A stretch of DNA of 64,000 nucleotides from assembly GCF_019399895.1 (NCBI RefSeq), contig NC_091867.1, positions 558,001 to 622,000 on the forward strand, written 5' to 3'. A program made the translations under genes and the position numbers. The notes beneath the pieces were generated by a model. It was given only the letters and a program-made list of their open reading frames with translations. It had not been told where the DNA came from and did not search any database. The stretch comes from Cardiocondyla obscurior (lineage: Eukaryota; Arthropoda; Insecta; Hymenoptera; Formicidae). This document shows positions 35,721 to 46,000 of this stretch, piece by piece (the stretch's first letter is position 1; each line of letters opens with the position of its first letter).

Positions 35721-36563
35721 TGAAATTGTACTGTATGTGTAATTTATTGCTCTTAAATTACTCTCGGCCTATGCTGTTGCTGTATCCGTCTATCACGCAG
35801 TCTTTCACGCGTCGTTACTTCGTTGCATTTTTTTATTTTTAAAAACAATTACGTCTTCTTCTTCCAGATGTTATAATCACGTCCGTTGAATATTTAAATC
35901 TTTATTTCTTCTGCCATTTCATAATCTTCTGGTAAAACATTTTCTTCTGGTAAGACACTTTCTTCCGACAATGATTTGTTTAACAGGCTCTTTTTCCAAA
36001 AATATTTTGGTGACTCTTCTTCCTTATTCACTTACTTTGGGTTCAGAAAGGTAGCTTTAACCATGTTTAGGAACCGAATTGACGCGATAATTCCGCGAAT
36101 TCGCGCTGCTTTTCCGCGAAGAAAAGCACGGTCCCTTTTTTTGTGAGCGCGCAAGAAATAGTCGCGAATTGAGAGTCAGGAGATGAATGAACCAGAGTCT
36201 AATTTTGAACGAACACAATCTATTTACAACGAGTATCTATTTACAGTGGTTTTTTTCTTTATTCGATACGCGACGGTTTTCGCGTATAATTCTCTTCGCT
36301 GCAGGCGACAGTCGAAGGTAGAAACGAAGTTTTAACGAGATCTACGCAGGCGACGATTTGTCTCGATTCTCCGCGTGTGCTCAAGATACTGACAACGCCG
36401 TCGATCGAACGGAAAATTCTTCCCGTTCGAGGGACCTCCCGTTTGCCGGCTTTTCCAGGGTCGGTCGCCAGATCGCTCCGTTTTGGCAACAAGATTTTCG
36501 CCAAAACCGGAGCGATCCGGTAATAACCCGACCAAGGGCAGCCGAAGCGAACTAAACATCTCG
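35721..36563. other. Non-coding flank left of the young Polinton
   Basis: No convincing gene. AT-rich to about 36050, then more GC-rich (36070-36563) with short inverted matches (GATCGCTCCGTTTTGGC against GCCAAAACCGGAGCGATC, 36471-36517, a possible hairpin). The pre-insertion site is CTCAGC. Confidence 0.5.
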
Positions 36564-36569
36564 CTCAGC
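36564..36569. repeat. Target site duplication CTCAGC, left
   Basis: Six bases directly before the AG start of the element, repeated exactly at 57684-57689. Polintons are known to make 6-bp duplications. Confidence 0.97.
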
Positions 36570-37454
36570 AGTAGATGTACATAGGCCGGTTCTGGACCAA
36601 TTCGTGTTAGTGTGTCCGTGTGACCTAGGGCGAGGGGTAATGACGTCACGCGGGGAGGGGTGTTTTTCCAGGAATCGCTCCTTTGTCTGCGATTCTCGGA
36701 ATCGATTGTTTATAAATATAACAATAACATAAAAGTTATGAAATTTGATATTTTAATTACGTAATATGATATTTTAATTACGTAATTTGATATTTTTAAA
36801 AATAAATAAGTGCGTTATCGCGCCGCGGTATTTTCCTGCGGCATCGCGAATTTCAAAGGGTTGGCATTTTTTCAAAAGGGAAAGGGGGGTGTCTTATTTT
36901 TACAGGGGGTAAAGGGGTGGGGGTGGGTGTTGGGGGTGATCACGCGAGTCTTAGTCATGGCGTCGGCGGCGGCGAGCGGCGGGGCGGCGGCGGATCGCAA
37001 AGGATCGCGCGCCCATCGTTCCGTCTCGCTCGCACCCGTTCGCGCCGCCTATCGTTCCCTCTCGCTCGCTCTCGTTCACGCGTTCGTCACCATCGACTAC
37101 GACTCGCTCGCACCCGTTCGCGCCGCCTATCGTTCCCTCTCGCTCGCTCTCGTTCACGCGTTCGTCACCATCGACTACGACTCGCTCGCACCCGTTCGCG
37201 CCGCCTATTGTTTATAAACAATTTAGTACACGCTCATACTATTCGAATGCGGGTGACGCTGCACGTACACCCCCGGCTAATCGCTCCTCCTTATTATCTG
37301 GTTTCTCTCTCACTCAGATACGTATGTTGCATACGAACGAGGGCGGACTCACAATTATAATAAAATGAAGGATGGAATAGAAGCGATTAAAAATGATACG
37401 TGCCGATTACAAAATTATATATTTATTTTATGAATATGCGTTAAAATATATTAC
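36570..37454. repeat. Left terminal inverted repeat of the Polinton (about 885 bp)
   Basis: Pairs with 56897-57683. The arms differ by a few homopolymer-length changes and by about 100 bp present only here (about 37180-37285). It contains a CRE-type palindrome TGACGTCA at 36641-36648, an ATTACGTAATATGATATTTT-type short repeat (36745-36790), a G-rich run (36876-36940), and two and a half copies of an 81-bp GC-rich unit (CGCTCGCACCCGTTCGCGCC ..., 37027-37205). Open frames across it (for example 36917-37360) are repeat translations and not believed to be genes. Confidence 0.93.
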
Positions 37455-37462
37455 CCATTTTT

Positions 37463-37622
37463 CACGCGAGTCTTAGTCAAGGCGTCGGCGGCGAGCGGCG
37501 GGCGGCGGATCGCAAAGGATCGCGCGCCCATCGTTGCCTTTCGCTCGCACTTGTTCGCGCCGCCTATCGTTCCCTCTCGTTCTCGTTCACGCGTTTGTCA
37601 CCATCGACTACGACTCGTAGTT
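37463..37622 (+). repeat. Diverged subterminal copy of part of the TIR
   Basis: Starts CACGCGAGTCTTAGTCAAGG and repeats the GC-rich TIR core (GGATCGCGCGCCCATCGTT ... CACCATCGACTACGACTCG) once, with substitutions and small deletions. No inverse partner is seen at the right end, so this is an internal duplication of TIR sequence. Confidence 0.85.
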
Positions 37623-38447
37623 TTCATGCGTAGTATGCCGCTTTGAAATATAATATTTAAACAAAAGTTGACACTATGAGGATGCACAACTGTCGGCTCG
37701 AGTGTATTTTCCTCTTCTTATTATTCTTACGATAAGAAAAAATTTTAATAGGTTCGCTAATGTCGTGTTTATCAATCGCTCATGTCGTGTTTATCAATCG
37801 CTCATGTGGTATTGATTCCTTGCCCAAGACAATCATCGAAGAGCTGTGCGATTCATGTAATCCGTAAATGGGTAAGTATAAAGATAAATAAAATAAAAAT
37901 ATTTTTATTCGTACGAATAGTAGCCGTAAAATTTTAATATTACAGAAGGACAATTTTGCGTAAAGCCAACGTCACCGGCGTCTTCATTGCAATCATCATC
38001 ATCATCGTCGTCGTCGTCGTCGTCGTCGTCATCGTTGCTCGCATTATATCGATTGTATAAGATAATATCGTTAAAATATAAAATTGTATTTTCTCGTTCA
38101 AGTGCCATTCGCGCTCTCGCTCACACCCTTTCACGCTCTCACTCGCATTCTTTAGTTATCGTTTGCAGATGCGTAACATGCTATCGCTAGATTCTTTTCT
38201 ATATACCCGTGTGGTCAAAAAATCTTTTGCGTTTGTATGGGCTTCAAACGTTGTAAAAAATCTTTTGCGTTTTCTCTTGGTCAAGTGTCGTTCATGCTTT
38301 TCTAGTAATCGTTTCAAGATGCCTTCGTTAGATATGAACGATTCTTTCTACACGCCTATGCGACAAAAATCTTTGGCGTCTGGAATCTTTTGTATCATGT
38401 TTCGTTTTCGTTGGCCCGGCGTCTATTTTCTTTGTTTATTGATGAGA

Positions 38448-38481
<34 letters not shown>

Positions 38482-38575
38482 TGTGACCATGCCTCACTCT
38501 CAGTCTCGCATCTGTACGTGCAGGAGCTCTTTTTCAAAAGACAGTCAAGAAAAGTGAAAAAAACTTTTAGTAAAA
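37623..38575. other. Non-coding leader region with triplet microsatellites
   Basis: Contains a CAT/CGT triplet run (37996-38035), a (GAC)n run (38446-38481), and imperfectly repeated blocks containing CAAAAAATCTTTTGCGTTTG-like text (38142-38380). The frame 38163-38486 crosses these repeats and has no domain; I doubt it is a gene. Confidence 0.6.
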
Positions 38576-39173
38576 ATGGCATATTTTGGGGAACCAGGTA
38601 TGTATTATAATAGAATTTATAATACAATTTAGAAAAATAATTTAATCTGTTATAAAATAATATATAATATGTATTTTTATGTTTTTAGCTCAAAAACAAC
38701 AACTCTGCCGCGACTTCCAGCGAGGAGCCTGCTCGAATAGTTATTGCGCGTTTGTGCACCCTTACAGGTATTGCTTCAATTACCAAAATAAGAAGTGCAC
38801 AAACGCGCAATGCAGATTCCTGCATGTAACGAGTGTGGAGCAGGCTCGTTACGAGGCCACCGGATTGACGTCAGCGAAATTACGCTACGAAGTTGGACGC
38901 ACCCTGCAGAATTCCATCATCTGCGGGGACTACAAGGCCGGCAGGTGCAACAGGACGGACTGCCAACGTCGGCATATCGGGCACGACGAAAAACTAGAGT
39001 GCATAGTGTGCTGCGGCGAAATTGTGTTAGACACGTTCGGGGCGTCCAGTTGCGGGCACGTGTATTGCTACACGTGTGCCCTAAAGTGCCAAGGCCCCCC
39101 GCGTCCGTACACTATGCTTACGGTTGTGTGCCCGGTATGCCGATCCGTCGCCAGCTATGAGCAGTTGCATTAG
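38576..39173 (+). CDS. CCCH zinc-finger and RING protein (Polinton accessory gene 1), two exons
   Basis: Exon 1 is 38576-38597 (ATG ...), intron 38598-38688 (GTATGT...TTTTTAG), exon 2 38689-39173; the phase agrees. The protein of about 168 residues has three C-x7-C-x4-C-x3-H fingers: CRDFQRGACSNSYCAFVH (about residues 13-30), CFNYQNKKCTNAQCRFLH (35-52) and CGDYKAGRCNRTDCQRRH (about 88-105). A C-terminal RING follows: CIVC, SCGHVYCYTC, CPVC (about 112-157). CCCH fingers usually bind RNA; RING domains recruit ubiquitin E2 enzymes, so an RNA-linked E3 ligase of the makorin/ZC3H type is the natural reading. The fused architecture resembles host proteins more than any Polinton core gene. It converges with the gene at 39858-40520, which has the same architecture. 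Substrates are unknown. Confidence 0.85.
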
Positions 39174-39857
39174 CTTATGTTGTTTTTGCGTATATTGTAT
39201 TTTTTTTTTGCTTATGTTGTTTTACTTATGTTGTTTTGCTTCTGTCGTTTTTGCGTTGAGTGTATGTAATGTAATTTTAAAGGTATTTTTAATGTAATTT
39301 TTAATGTAATTTTTAATGTAATTTTTAATGTAATTTTATGTTTTTTTTATGATTATGTTTTTTTTTATACTTGTATTATTTTTAATGTAATTTTTAATTT
39401 AATTGAATTTTTTATGTTTGTATGATAATTTTTTTGGTATTAAATAAGATAGAAAATATTATATTAAAACATATTTTATTTCTTATGTATTTTTAATTAT
39501 TAAAAAACTTACAACTAATAAACTTGTTCAATTACTTAAAAATATACAAAAATGAATATAATATAAAATATAAAAATGAATATAATATAAAATATAAAAA
39601 TGAATATATAAAAAAGAATACAAAGAATACAAGGAATACAAAATAATAAAAATAAAATATTAAATAAAACTTAACCTAAACTTATAAACTAAAGGTGTAT
39701 TAAGAAAAATAAAAATGAAAAATGAAAAAATATACAAAAAATGAATATAATATAAAATATAAAAATGAATATATAAAAAAGAATACAAATACAAAAAATA
39801 ATAAAAATAAAACTTAAACTTAACTTAACCTAAACTTATAAATTAATTTTGGAGTCC
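39174..39857. other. AT-rich convergent spacer with short tandem repeats
   Basis: No gene. TAATTTTTAATG-type repeats (39270-39335), and AT-rich blocks with AATGAATATAATATAAAATA repeated (39550-39605, 39737-39780). Probably the shared 3' ends of the two convergent CCCH-RING genes. Confidence 0.6.
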
Positions 39858-40147
39858 TTAGTCAGTGTCTGAAACAAAAAAAGAAATTATTAACAGGGTA
39901 TAAAATAAAATGTATTTAAATAATTAAAATTTATTTCAAATATACTTACATAGATTGATCTGCACCTTCCACTGTTTGCACACCGTGCAGAGATGTTTGG
40001 GCACTTGGCCCTGCATGGCAAATGGTATCACTTTTATGCACGGTGTGCAAAAGGAGTGACCGCAAATTAGGGCCTGGATCCCTTTGAAATGCTGCACTTG
40101 ACAGAAGTTGCATCTCGGCGTGTTATCCTCTGTAAATTTTAAAAATA

Positions 40148-40186
<39 letters not shown>

Positions 40187-40520
40187 AAATAAAAAAAAAC
40201 TTACTGGGAAATGTTCCATTCTCGCAAGAGAGGCACTCCCACATGCACTCTCCGAGTAAAGTCGTTGTGCACGTGTGAGGCCTCTGATCCGGCGGGTACG
40301 TTTCGCGTAACAGGTACGCTAGGCGTTTTAGTTCGCAAAACGCCGTTTCCGTCATCGGCCGCACATGATGATTAATTTCATCCACCTCATCCTGGTTGAG
40401 GTGGACGAATTTGCACGTCGTTCCTGACAGGCACACCGACTTTGTACACCGCCGGACCTCGTGGAACATCTTGCAGTCACTCCTGGCGCAGATCTTCATC
40501 AAATAATCTCTGCAACTCAT
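39858..40520 (-). CDS. CCCH zinc-finger and RING protein (Polinton accessory gene 2), three exons
   Basis: Exon 1 40520-40205, intron 40204-40130 (GTAAGT...ACAG, with a poly-A/T tract), exon 2 40129-39950, intron 39949-39869 (GTAAGT...TTTCAG), exon 3 39868-39858 ending TAA; phases agree throughout and give about 168 residues. The N-terminus has CRDYLMKICARSDCKMFH (C-x7-C-x4-C-x3-H) and a shorter CTKSVCLSGTTCKFVH. A helical linker (about 45-85) follows, then CLSC, then a RING in exon 2: CNFC, ICGHSFCTPC, LCTVC. Exon 3 adds only a few residues. Similar domain order and size to gene 1 suggest an old duplication or parallel capture. Likely role: RNA-associated E3 ubiquitin ligase; target unknown. 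Confidence 0.82.
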
Positions 40521-40857
40521 TTTTTAAGTAGGATGTTGCAAAAATTTTTTTGTTTTAATTTAAAACAGGTCTTGCCAAAAACAATACAAGCAAAAACGAC
40601 AACAGCAAAAACGACAACAGCAATAATAAAAAACAACACAAGCAATAATAAAAACAACAGAAGCAATAAAAACAATACTAGCAATTTTAAGATGTGTACT
40701 CCTCGACTGGCGAGCGACCGACTGACGAGCGACCGACTGAAAATCACGTGCTGCGTTTCTATCCGCTTCCATATGTGTGTTCGTAAATGCACAATGAATG
40801 ATGCTTAAAGAAGCGGATATACGAACGGACTTAAGGCCCTTTCGGTGTAATTCATTC

Positions 40858-41779
40858 AGCCGGCGTATCGATCCACATGATGAAATTTCTTGCAATACCC
40901 AGGTGTATGAATAAAGTTGACATATCTACCGGGTCCACATTTTCTGTTTGCCCGACTCTAATTAACGAAACAAGAGCCGCATCGCCAGAGAGAATATCAT
41001 TGACGGTAATCCACCCCCGCGCTTTTTCCATGATAATTTTAGCGAGTGTGATCTCTTGCTCCGTCCATATCTGGGCTCGCCGAGGCAAGATTCCGTCTAG
41101 AACACACGGTATCGCTTGCCACTTTAATTCACAGAATCGTTCGTCCAGTCGGAAACACTCATAAGGTAGTCTACAGGTTTTGCGAGCCCAGTCGCGAAGA
41201 TGTACCGTAATCGACGTAGCACTAACATCATCGATGATTCCTCTTTGCCACTTTAAACCTTCTCGGATAGCAACAAGGGTTCCCACTGTAACTTCATGTG
41301 GTAACAGCATGAGGTTGGCTGCTGCAATCCTCATATGTGCAGTCAATTGTTCAAGCATCTCCAAATGAGCCTTCTCTCCGTTTGTTAACTTTACCCAAAA
41401 TAGCGTGGGTGATTGTACGCGTATCACGCGTACTTCGTGCGGCCAGCGGGTAAGTTGCCTTATATTGATGTTGGAAATCATCTGAAAAAATATTTTATAT
41501 TAATCGGAAATTTTTTTTAAAAAAGATATTAAAAATAATATCAGAAAAGATATTAAAAATAATATCAGAAAAGATACTTACATTTTTTTTGTAACTTGTT
41601 AATTGGCGACGATCAGTTACCGATGCCTGGTTGCAAGGAACTGATCGCTCGACGGTTGAAGAACTCATCTCGATCCAAATTGTTTTATACTGATAAAAAA
41701 AATTATCGTTCTCACTCGCGTTGTCACTCACGTTGCCACTCACGTTGCCACTCACGTTGCCACTCACGTTACCCCGCAT
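40858..41779 (-). CDS. Extended-Tudor-domain protein (Polinton accessory gene 3), two exons
   Basis: Exon 1 41779-41582 (66 codons), intron 41581-41482 (GTAAGT...TTTCAG, 100 nt, phase 0), exon 2 41481 to about 40855. The N-terminus is a run of Gly-Asn-Val-Ser repeats, then a Ser/Asn-rich linker. Exon 2 carries one extended Tudor domain: the outer nuclease-like strand (VRVIRVQSPTLFWVKL), the helix (LEMLEQLTAHMRIAA), the Tudor barrel (VGTLVAIREGLKWQRGIIDD, ITVHLRDWARKTCRL), and the C-terminal half with FIHLGIARN. Such domains bind symmetrically dimethylated arginine on Piwi/Argonaute and Sm proteins. Canonical D-Y-G-N reads D-W-A-R here, so the usual Asn contact is missing. Nothing here resembles a Polinton core gene. 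A host-derived piRNA-pathway interactor is my inference. Confidence 0.8.
41700..41770 (-). repeat. 12-bp tandem repeat, each unit with a GTGAGT splice-donor-like core
   Basis: On the minus (coding) strand the unit GGCAACGTGAGT occurs about five times in Tudor exon 1, encoding Gly-Asn-Val-Ser. Each unit contains GTGAGT, a good insect 5' splice-site match. The sites lie upstream of the donor I infer (GTAAGT at 41581). Confidence 0.85.
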
Positions 41780-41782
41780 CAA

Positions 41783-42195
41783 TGAAAAATAGACTGCTAA
41801 GAGAACAAAAGACTATGCGGCTAAATTCAAAGACTGCAAACGGAGGTAGTTGCTATTTAGCAGGTATGCATTTCTTTTCTCGGAAAGAGATAAGGTAAAG
41901 ATTTTAATTCCCCCACATCATTGAAAAATAGACTGCTAAGAGAACAAAAGACTATGCGGCTAAATTCAAAGGCTGCAAACGGAGGTAGTTGTTATTTAGC
42001 AGGTGTGCATTCTTTTCTCGGAAAGAGATAAGGTAACGATTTTCGTTCCCCACATCTTTGAAAAATAGACTGCTCAGATAACAAAAACTATGCGGCTAAA
42101 CTCAAAGACTCTGCAAACGGGGTAGTTGCTATTTAGCGGGTGTACATTTCTTTTGTCGGGCAGAGATAAGATAGCAATTTTAAAATACTGCAAAG
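41783..42195. repeat. Three tandem copies of a 137-139-bp unit between divergent genes
   Basis: Units start TGAAAAATAGACTGCT at 41783, 41922 and 42059 and carry AACTATGCGGCTAAA, GGTAGTTG and GGAAAGAGATAAGGTA segments. They occupy the divergent promoter interval between the Tudor gene (-) and the acidic zinc-motif gene (+). Confidence 0.9.
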
Positions 42196-42344
42196 TGAAA
42201 CTTATGAAATGACTCATTATAATTTGAGAGAGGGTAAAAATGTGTCACATGATTAATCAGGAGTAGGGGTAGAATATAAAGCATTCCTTAGGCCTCTCTT
42301 GTAACCACGCGCGAATCTCATTAGTGAACGAGCGATCGACGATA

Positions 42345-42770
42345 ATGAACGTTGACGTGAGAATAGAAATCGGTGAAGAAATCGGTGAAGAAATAGAAAT
42401 AGAAATCGGTGAGGAAATCGAAGAGGTTCATCCCCTGTCGGAGGATAGTGCTTGCGAAACCGACGATGACAACGATGAAACGGTTGAAAGTACTACGCGC
42501 AAAACGATCAATTTACGGAATTTAAACGCGATTAATCTGCGTACGAAATTTTGTGCCATATATTTTTATTATTGTGACGGGCGAGGATACAACGTGTGCG
42601 CTTCTTGTTTGGTGTTGATGCGAAACGATTTCAACGATTCCGTCTTCAAGATTCGTAAACACGTCGTAGGATCGTACGATAGTCTGAGCGGTACGTGGTG
42701 TTTGAACTGTAGAACCGCAACATTCGTTGTAATTTCGTGCGATATGTGCCCGGTATGCACGAATGCGTGA
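42345..42770 (+). CDS. Acidic protein with three CxxC pairs, function unknown
   Basis: ATG at 42345 (in-frame GTG at 42324 is less likely), 141 codons to TGA near 42770. The N-terminal 50 residues are strongly acidic with a Glu-Ile-Gly-Glu-Glu repeat (GAAATCGGTGAAG-like DNA repeat, 42367-42420), then a short basic part, then a Cys-rich C-terminus with CASC, CLNC and CDMCPVC at about 86, 121 and 133, plausibly a zinc ribbon or treble clef. It does not match a family I recognise. It lies between the accessory genes and the polymerase. Confidence 0.6.
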   Translation: MNVDVRIEIGEEIGEEIEIEIGEEIEEVHPLSEDSACETDDDNDETVESTTRKTINLRNLNAINLRTKFCAIYFYYCDGRGYNVCASCLVLMRNDFNDSVFKIRKHVVGSYDSLSGTWCLNCRTATFVVISCDMCPVCTNA

Positions 42771-42796
42771 ACAATGTACTTCGATTTCCATACTCA

Positions 42797-43055
42797 CGTT
42801 GCTAATGTCGTTTTTATCGCTAATGTTGTTGTTTTGTTGTATTTATCGCTAATGTTGTATTTATTGCCAATGTCGTTGTTTTGTTGTATTTATTGCTAAT
42901 GTCGTTGTTTTGTTGTATTTATTGCCAATGTCGTTGTTTTGTTGTATTTATTGCCAATGTCGTTGTTTTGTTGTATTTATTGCCAATGTCGTTGTTTTGT
43001 TGTATTTATTGCTAATGTCGTTGTTTTGTTGTATTTATTGCTAATGTCGTTTTTT
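42797..43055 (+). repeat. 29-bp minisatellite upstream of the polymerase gene
   Basis: About eight copies of a unit reading TGTCGTTGTTTTGTTGTA then TTTATTGCCAA, with C/T variation (GCCAATG or GCTAATG). It ends about 45 bp before the polymerase ATG. Confidence 0.9.
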
Positions 43056-43098
43056 AAAAAACATTAACGTGCAAGCATCGGTGCGAGAATCATTAAAA

Positions 43099-46000
43099 AT
43101 GGATCAAAGTTTTCTCGAGGAAGAGCGTGAACTCCTGGTGCAGGCTGACGCCGTGACCACCTTGGGAGAATTTTTCGTGTGGCTTGAGAGATGTGACGAC
43201 CTAGTGAATCGACTCGAGGAACGCAGTCGCGCCAAGCGAACGCGCGTATCCGTCGGATGCGCGCAATCCACGGTGGCGAGTATCGCGCGACTTTTGGGTG
43301 TCAGGAAACATTTGTACGGACGTTACGTGCACCAGGGTGGCGAGTATGCGAGCACCAGTGCTGCCGACGGTGATGGTGACAACGCAGCTGGTGAACTCGA
43401 GTGGCGCGAGATCGAGACCGCGTTCAAAAGTCGTATCGCAACGGGTGTGGTAATAAACACAAACTACATCGAGCCGCTGCGATTCCTGGAGGACGCCGGT
43501 AACGCGGTGTGCGAGCGCGTACAGAACATCGTGCGTAAAACTAATTGCGTGAAAGTGAACACCGCGTTCAACGGTGAATTCACGGCCGGGGACAAACGCG
43601 CCAACAAAAGTATAACCACGAAAAACTGTGAGATCTTTCAAGATACTGATGTACGCGAGTGGTACCGATTACATGTTATCGAACCCACGCTGGCTTCTCT
43701 CGAGGAGTTTCAGGAGCGCGACAGCGGATGGGCGTTGTCGCGAATTTTGAACTTGTTGATCAACGTAAACAAGTACAATCCGATGCGTTCGGGATGTCAC
43801 GTTACATTGTCGCGGAAAATAGTCGCTAAAAAAGCAGTGATATGCGTAAAATCGATGGATGACAAGTGTCTCGCGTGGTCGGTGGTGGCAGCTCTGTATC
43901 CCGTAAAGCAGCACGTGGATCGGGAATCGTCGTACCCGCATTACGCAACGGTGCTGAACGTCGAGGGTGTGGAGTTTCCCGCGACTCTTAAAGACGTTGC
44001 GAAACTCGAACGATTGAATGATATCTCGATCAACGTGTACGTCACAAAGACACGTGGAAAAGAAATAAACGTTCTACCTATACGCCTCAGCAATGAGAAG
44101 AAAAAGAGACACGTAAATTTATTGTACGTGCAACCCGATAACAACGATGACAACGATAACCAGAAAGTGGGACACTTTGCGTGTATCAGTAATCTATCAC
44201 GCCTCGTCAGTTCGCAACTAAGCGGACGCGAGCATCGGAAACACATTTGTGATCGGTACGTATGGTTTTAAATATATAATTGATTTTTAAAATATTATTT
44301 TAAAATTATTATTTTGTAAAAAATATTTTATTTTTAGGTGTCTTCATTACTTTAGTTCGAGCGAGAAGCTCGAGGCTCACGTCATGGATTGCGGAATATT
44401 AAACGACTGCGCTATACGACTACCCAGCGAGGACGACAAATGGCTCAGCTTTTCTAATCACGACAACAAGGAGCGCGTGCCGTTCATCGTTTACGCCGAT
44501 CTGGAGTGCGTGCTGCGAAATATCGATCCACCATCATCGCCCGAACAAACGACGTTTAATTATCAACATCACGAAGTATTCAGCGTGGGATACTACGTCC
44601 GATGCTCGTACGACGAGTCGCTCTCGAGATACGAATATCGTCGCGAACCTGATTGCGTCCAGTGGTTCGTCGAGCGGCTAGTGAGATTAGCTCATCGCGT
44701 AAAAACCGTAATCTCAAACGTTGTCCCGATGAAGACGTTGTCGAATGCGCAGCTCGAGGTGCACGAGAACGCGAAGCTGTGCCACGTATGCGAAAATCCG
44801 TTTGCGGCGGACGAGAAGCGTGTGCGCGATCATTGTCATTTGACCGGTCGGTATAGAGGTCCCGCGCACTCAAAATGTAACCTGCAATACCGCGACACGC
44901 GTTACATCCCCGTCGTATTTCACAATCTGTCGGGTTACGATGCACACTTTGTTATAAAGGAGATCGCCACAGCGTACGAGGGTAAAATTAATCTATTACC
45001 GATAACGAAGGAGAAATATATCTCCTTTACGAAACACGTTGACGATACGGCTGAGGGACAGGACTCGCGAACTGCGATAAAGTTGCGCTTTATAGACTCG
45101 TACAAATTTTTGAACGCTAGCCTCGACAAATTATCGTCTCTACTCGCCAAAGACAAATTGCGAATCTTGCGCGCTGAATTTGCGACACTTTCAGAAGAAA
45201 ATTTCAATCTTCTGACGCGAAAAGGTGTATTTCCGTACGAGTACGTCAACAGCGTCGAAAAATTGAATGAGTCAAGCTTACCGTCGCGCGACTCATTCTT
45301 CAGTTCGCTGACCGGTGACACGGTGACCGAGTCAGATTACGCGCACGCTGAGACCGTATGGCAGCGGTTCTCCGTTCGAACTCTGGGCGAGTACAGCGAT
45401 CTGTACCTCAAGACCGATGTACTGTTATTGGCTGACGTATTTGAAAATTTTCGCGACAGATGCGTCGAGAGTTACGGACTCGATCCCGCGCATTACTACA
45501 CCTTACCCGGTTTCACGTGGGATGCGATGCTCAAGCATACGCGCATAAATTTCGAATTGTTGACCGACATCGACATGGTGATGTTCGTCGAACGCGGTAT
45601 ACGCGGCGGTCTAAGTCAATGCTCCAACAGATACGCGCGAGCCAATAACAGATACATGCGGTCGGGTTACGACTCGTCGAAACCTTCGTCGTACATTGTG
45701 TATTACGATGTAAATAACTTGTACGGATGGGCCATGTGTCAGCCGTTACCGTACGCGGACTTCGAATGGGTCGACGACAACGACCTCGCGAACCTCGACG
45801 TAGACGCGATCGCCGCGGACTCGCCCACGGGTTATATTCTCGAGGTGGATCTCGAGTATCCCGCGAGCGTGCACGACGCGCACTCCGATCTGCCGTTCTG
45901 TCCCACGCGAGAGAAACCACCGGGGGCGAAACACGATGTAAAACTTTTGGCTACGCTGTGTGATAAGAAGCGATACGTCATCCACTATCGCAATCTGCAG

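Noticed and set aside
36917..37360. Arg/Ser-rich open frames in the left TIR, and their mirror at 56918-57442
   Set aside because: Both come from the 81-bp GC-rich repeat; they are present in both arms in mirror image and lack codon or domain evidence.
37996..38482. Poly-Ser, poly-Asp or poly-Thr proteins from triplet repeats
   Set aside because: Microsatellite translation only, with no flanking domain.
40877..41368. Plus-strand frames opposite the Tudor gene
   Set aside because: The minus strand has the Tudor motifs, a good intron and matching phases; the plus frames have none.
42797..43055. Regular repeat considered as a CRISPR-like array
   Set aside because: Units are directly adjacent without unique spacers and this is an animal genome; it is a minisatellite.
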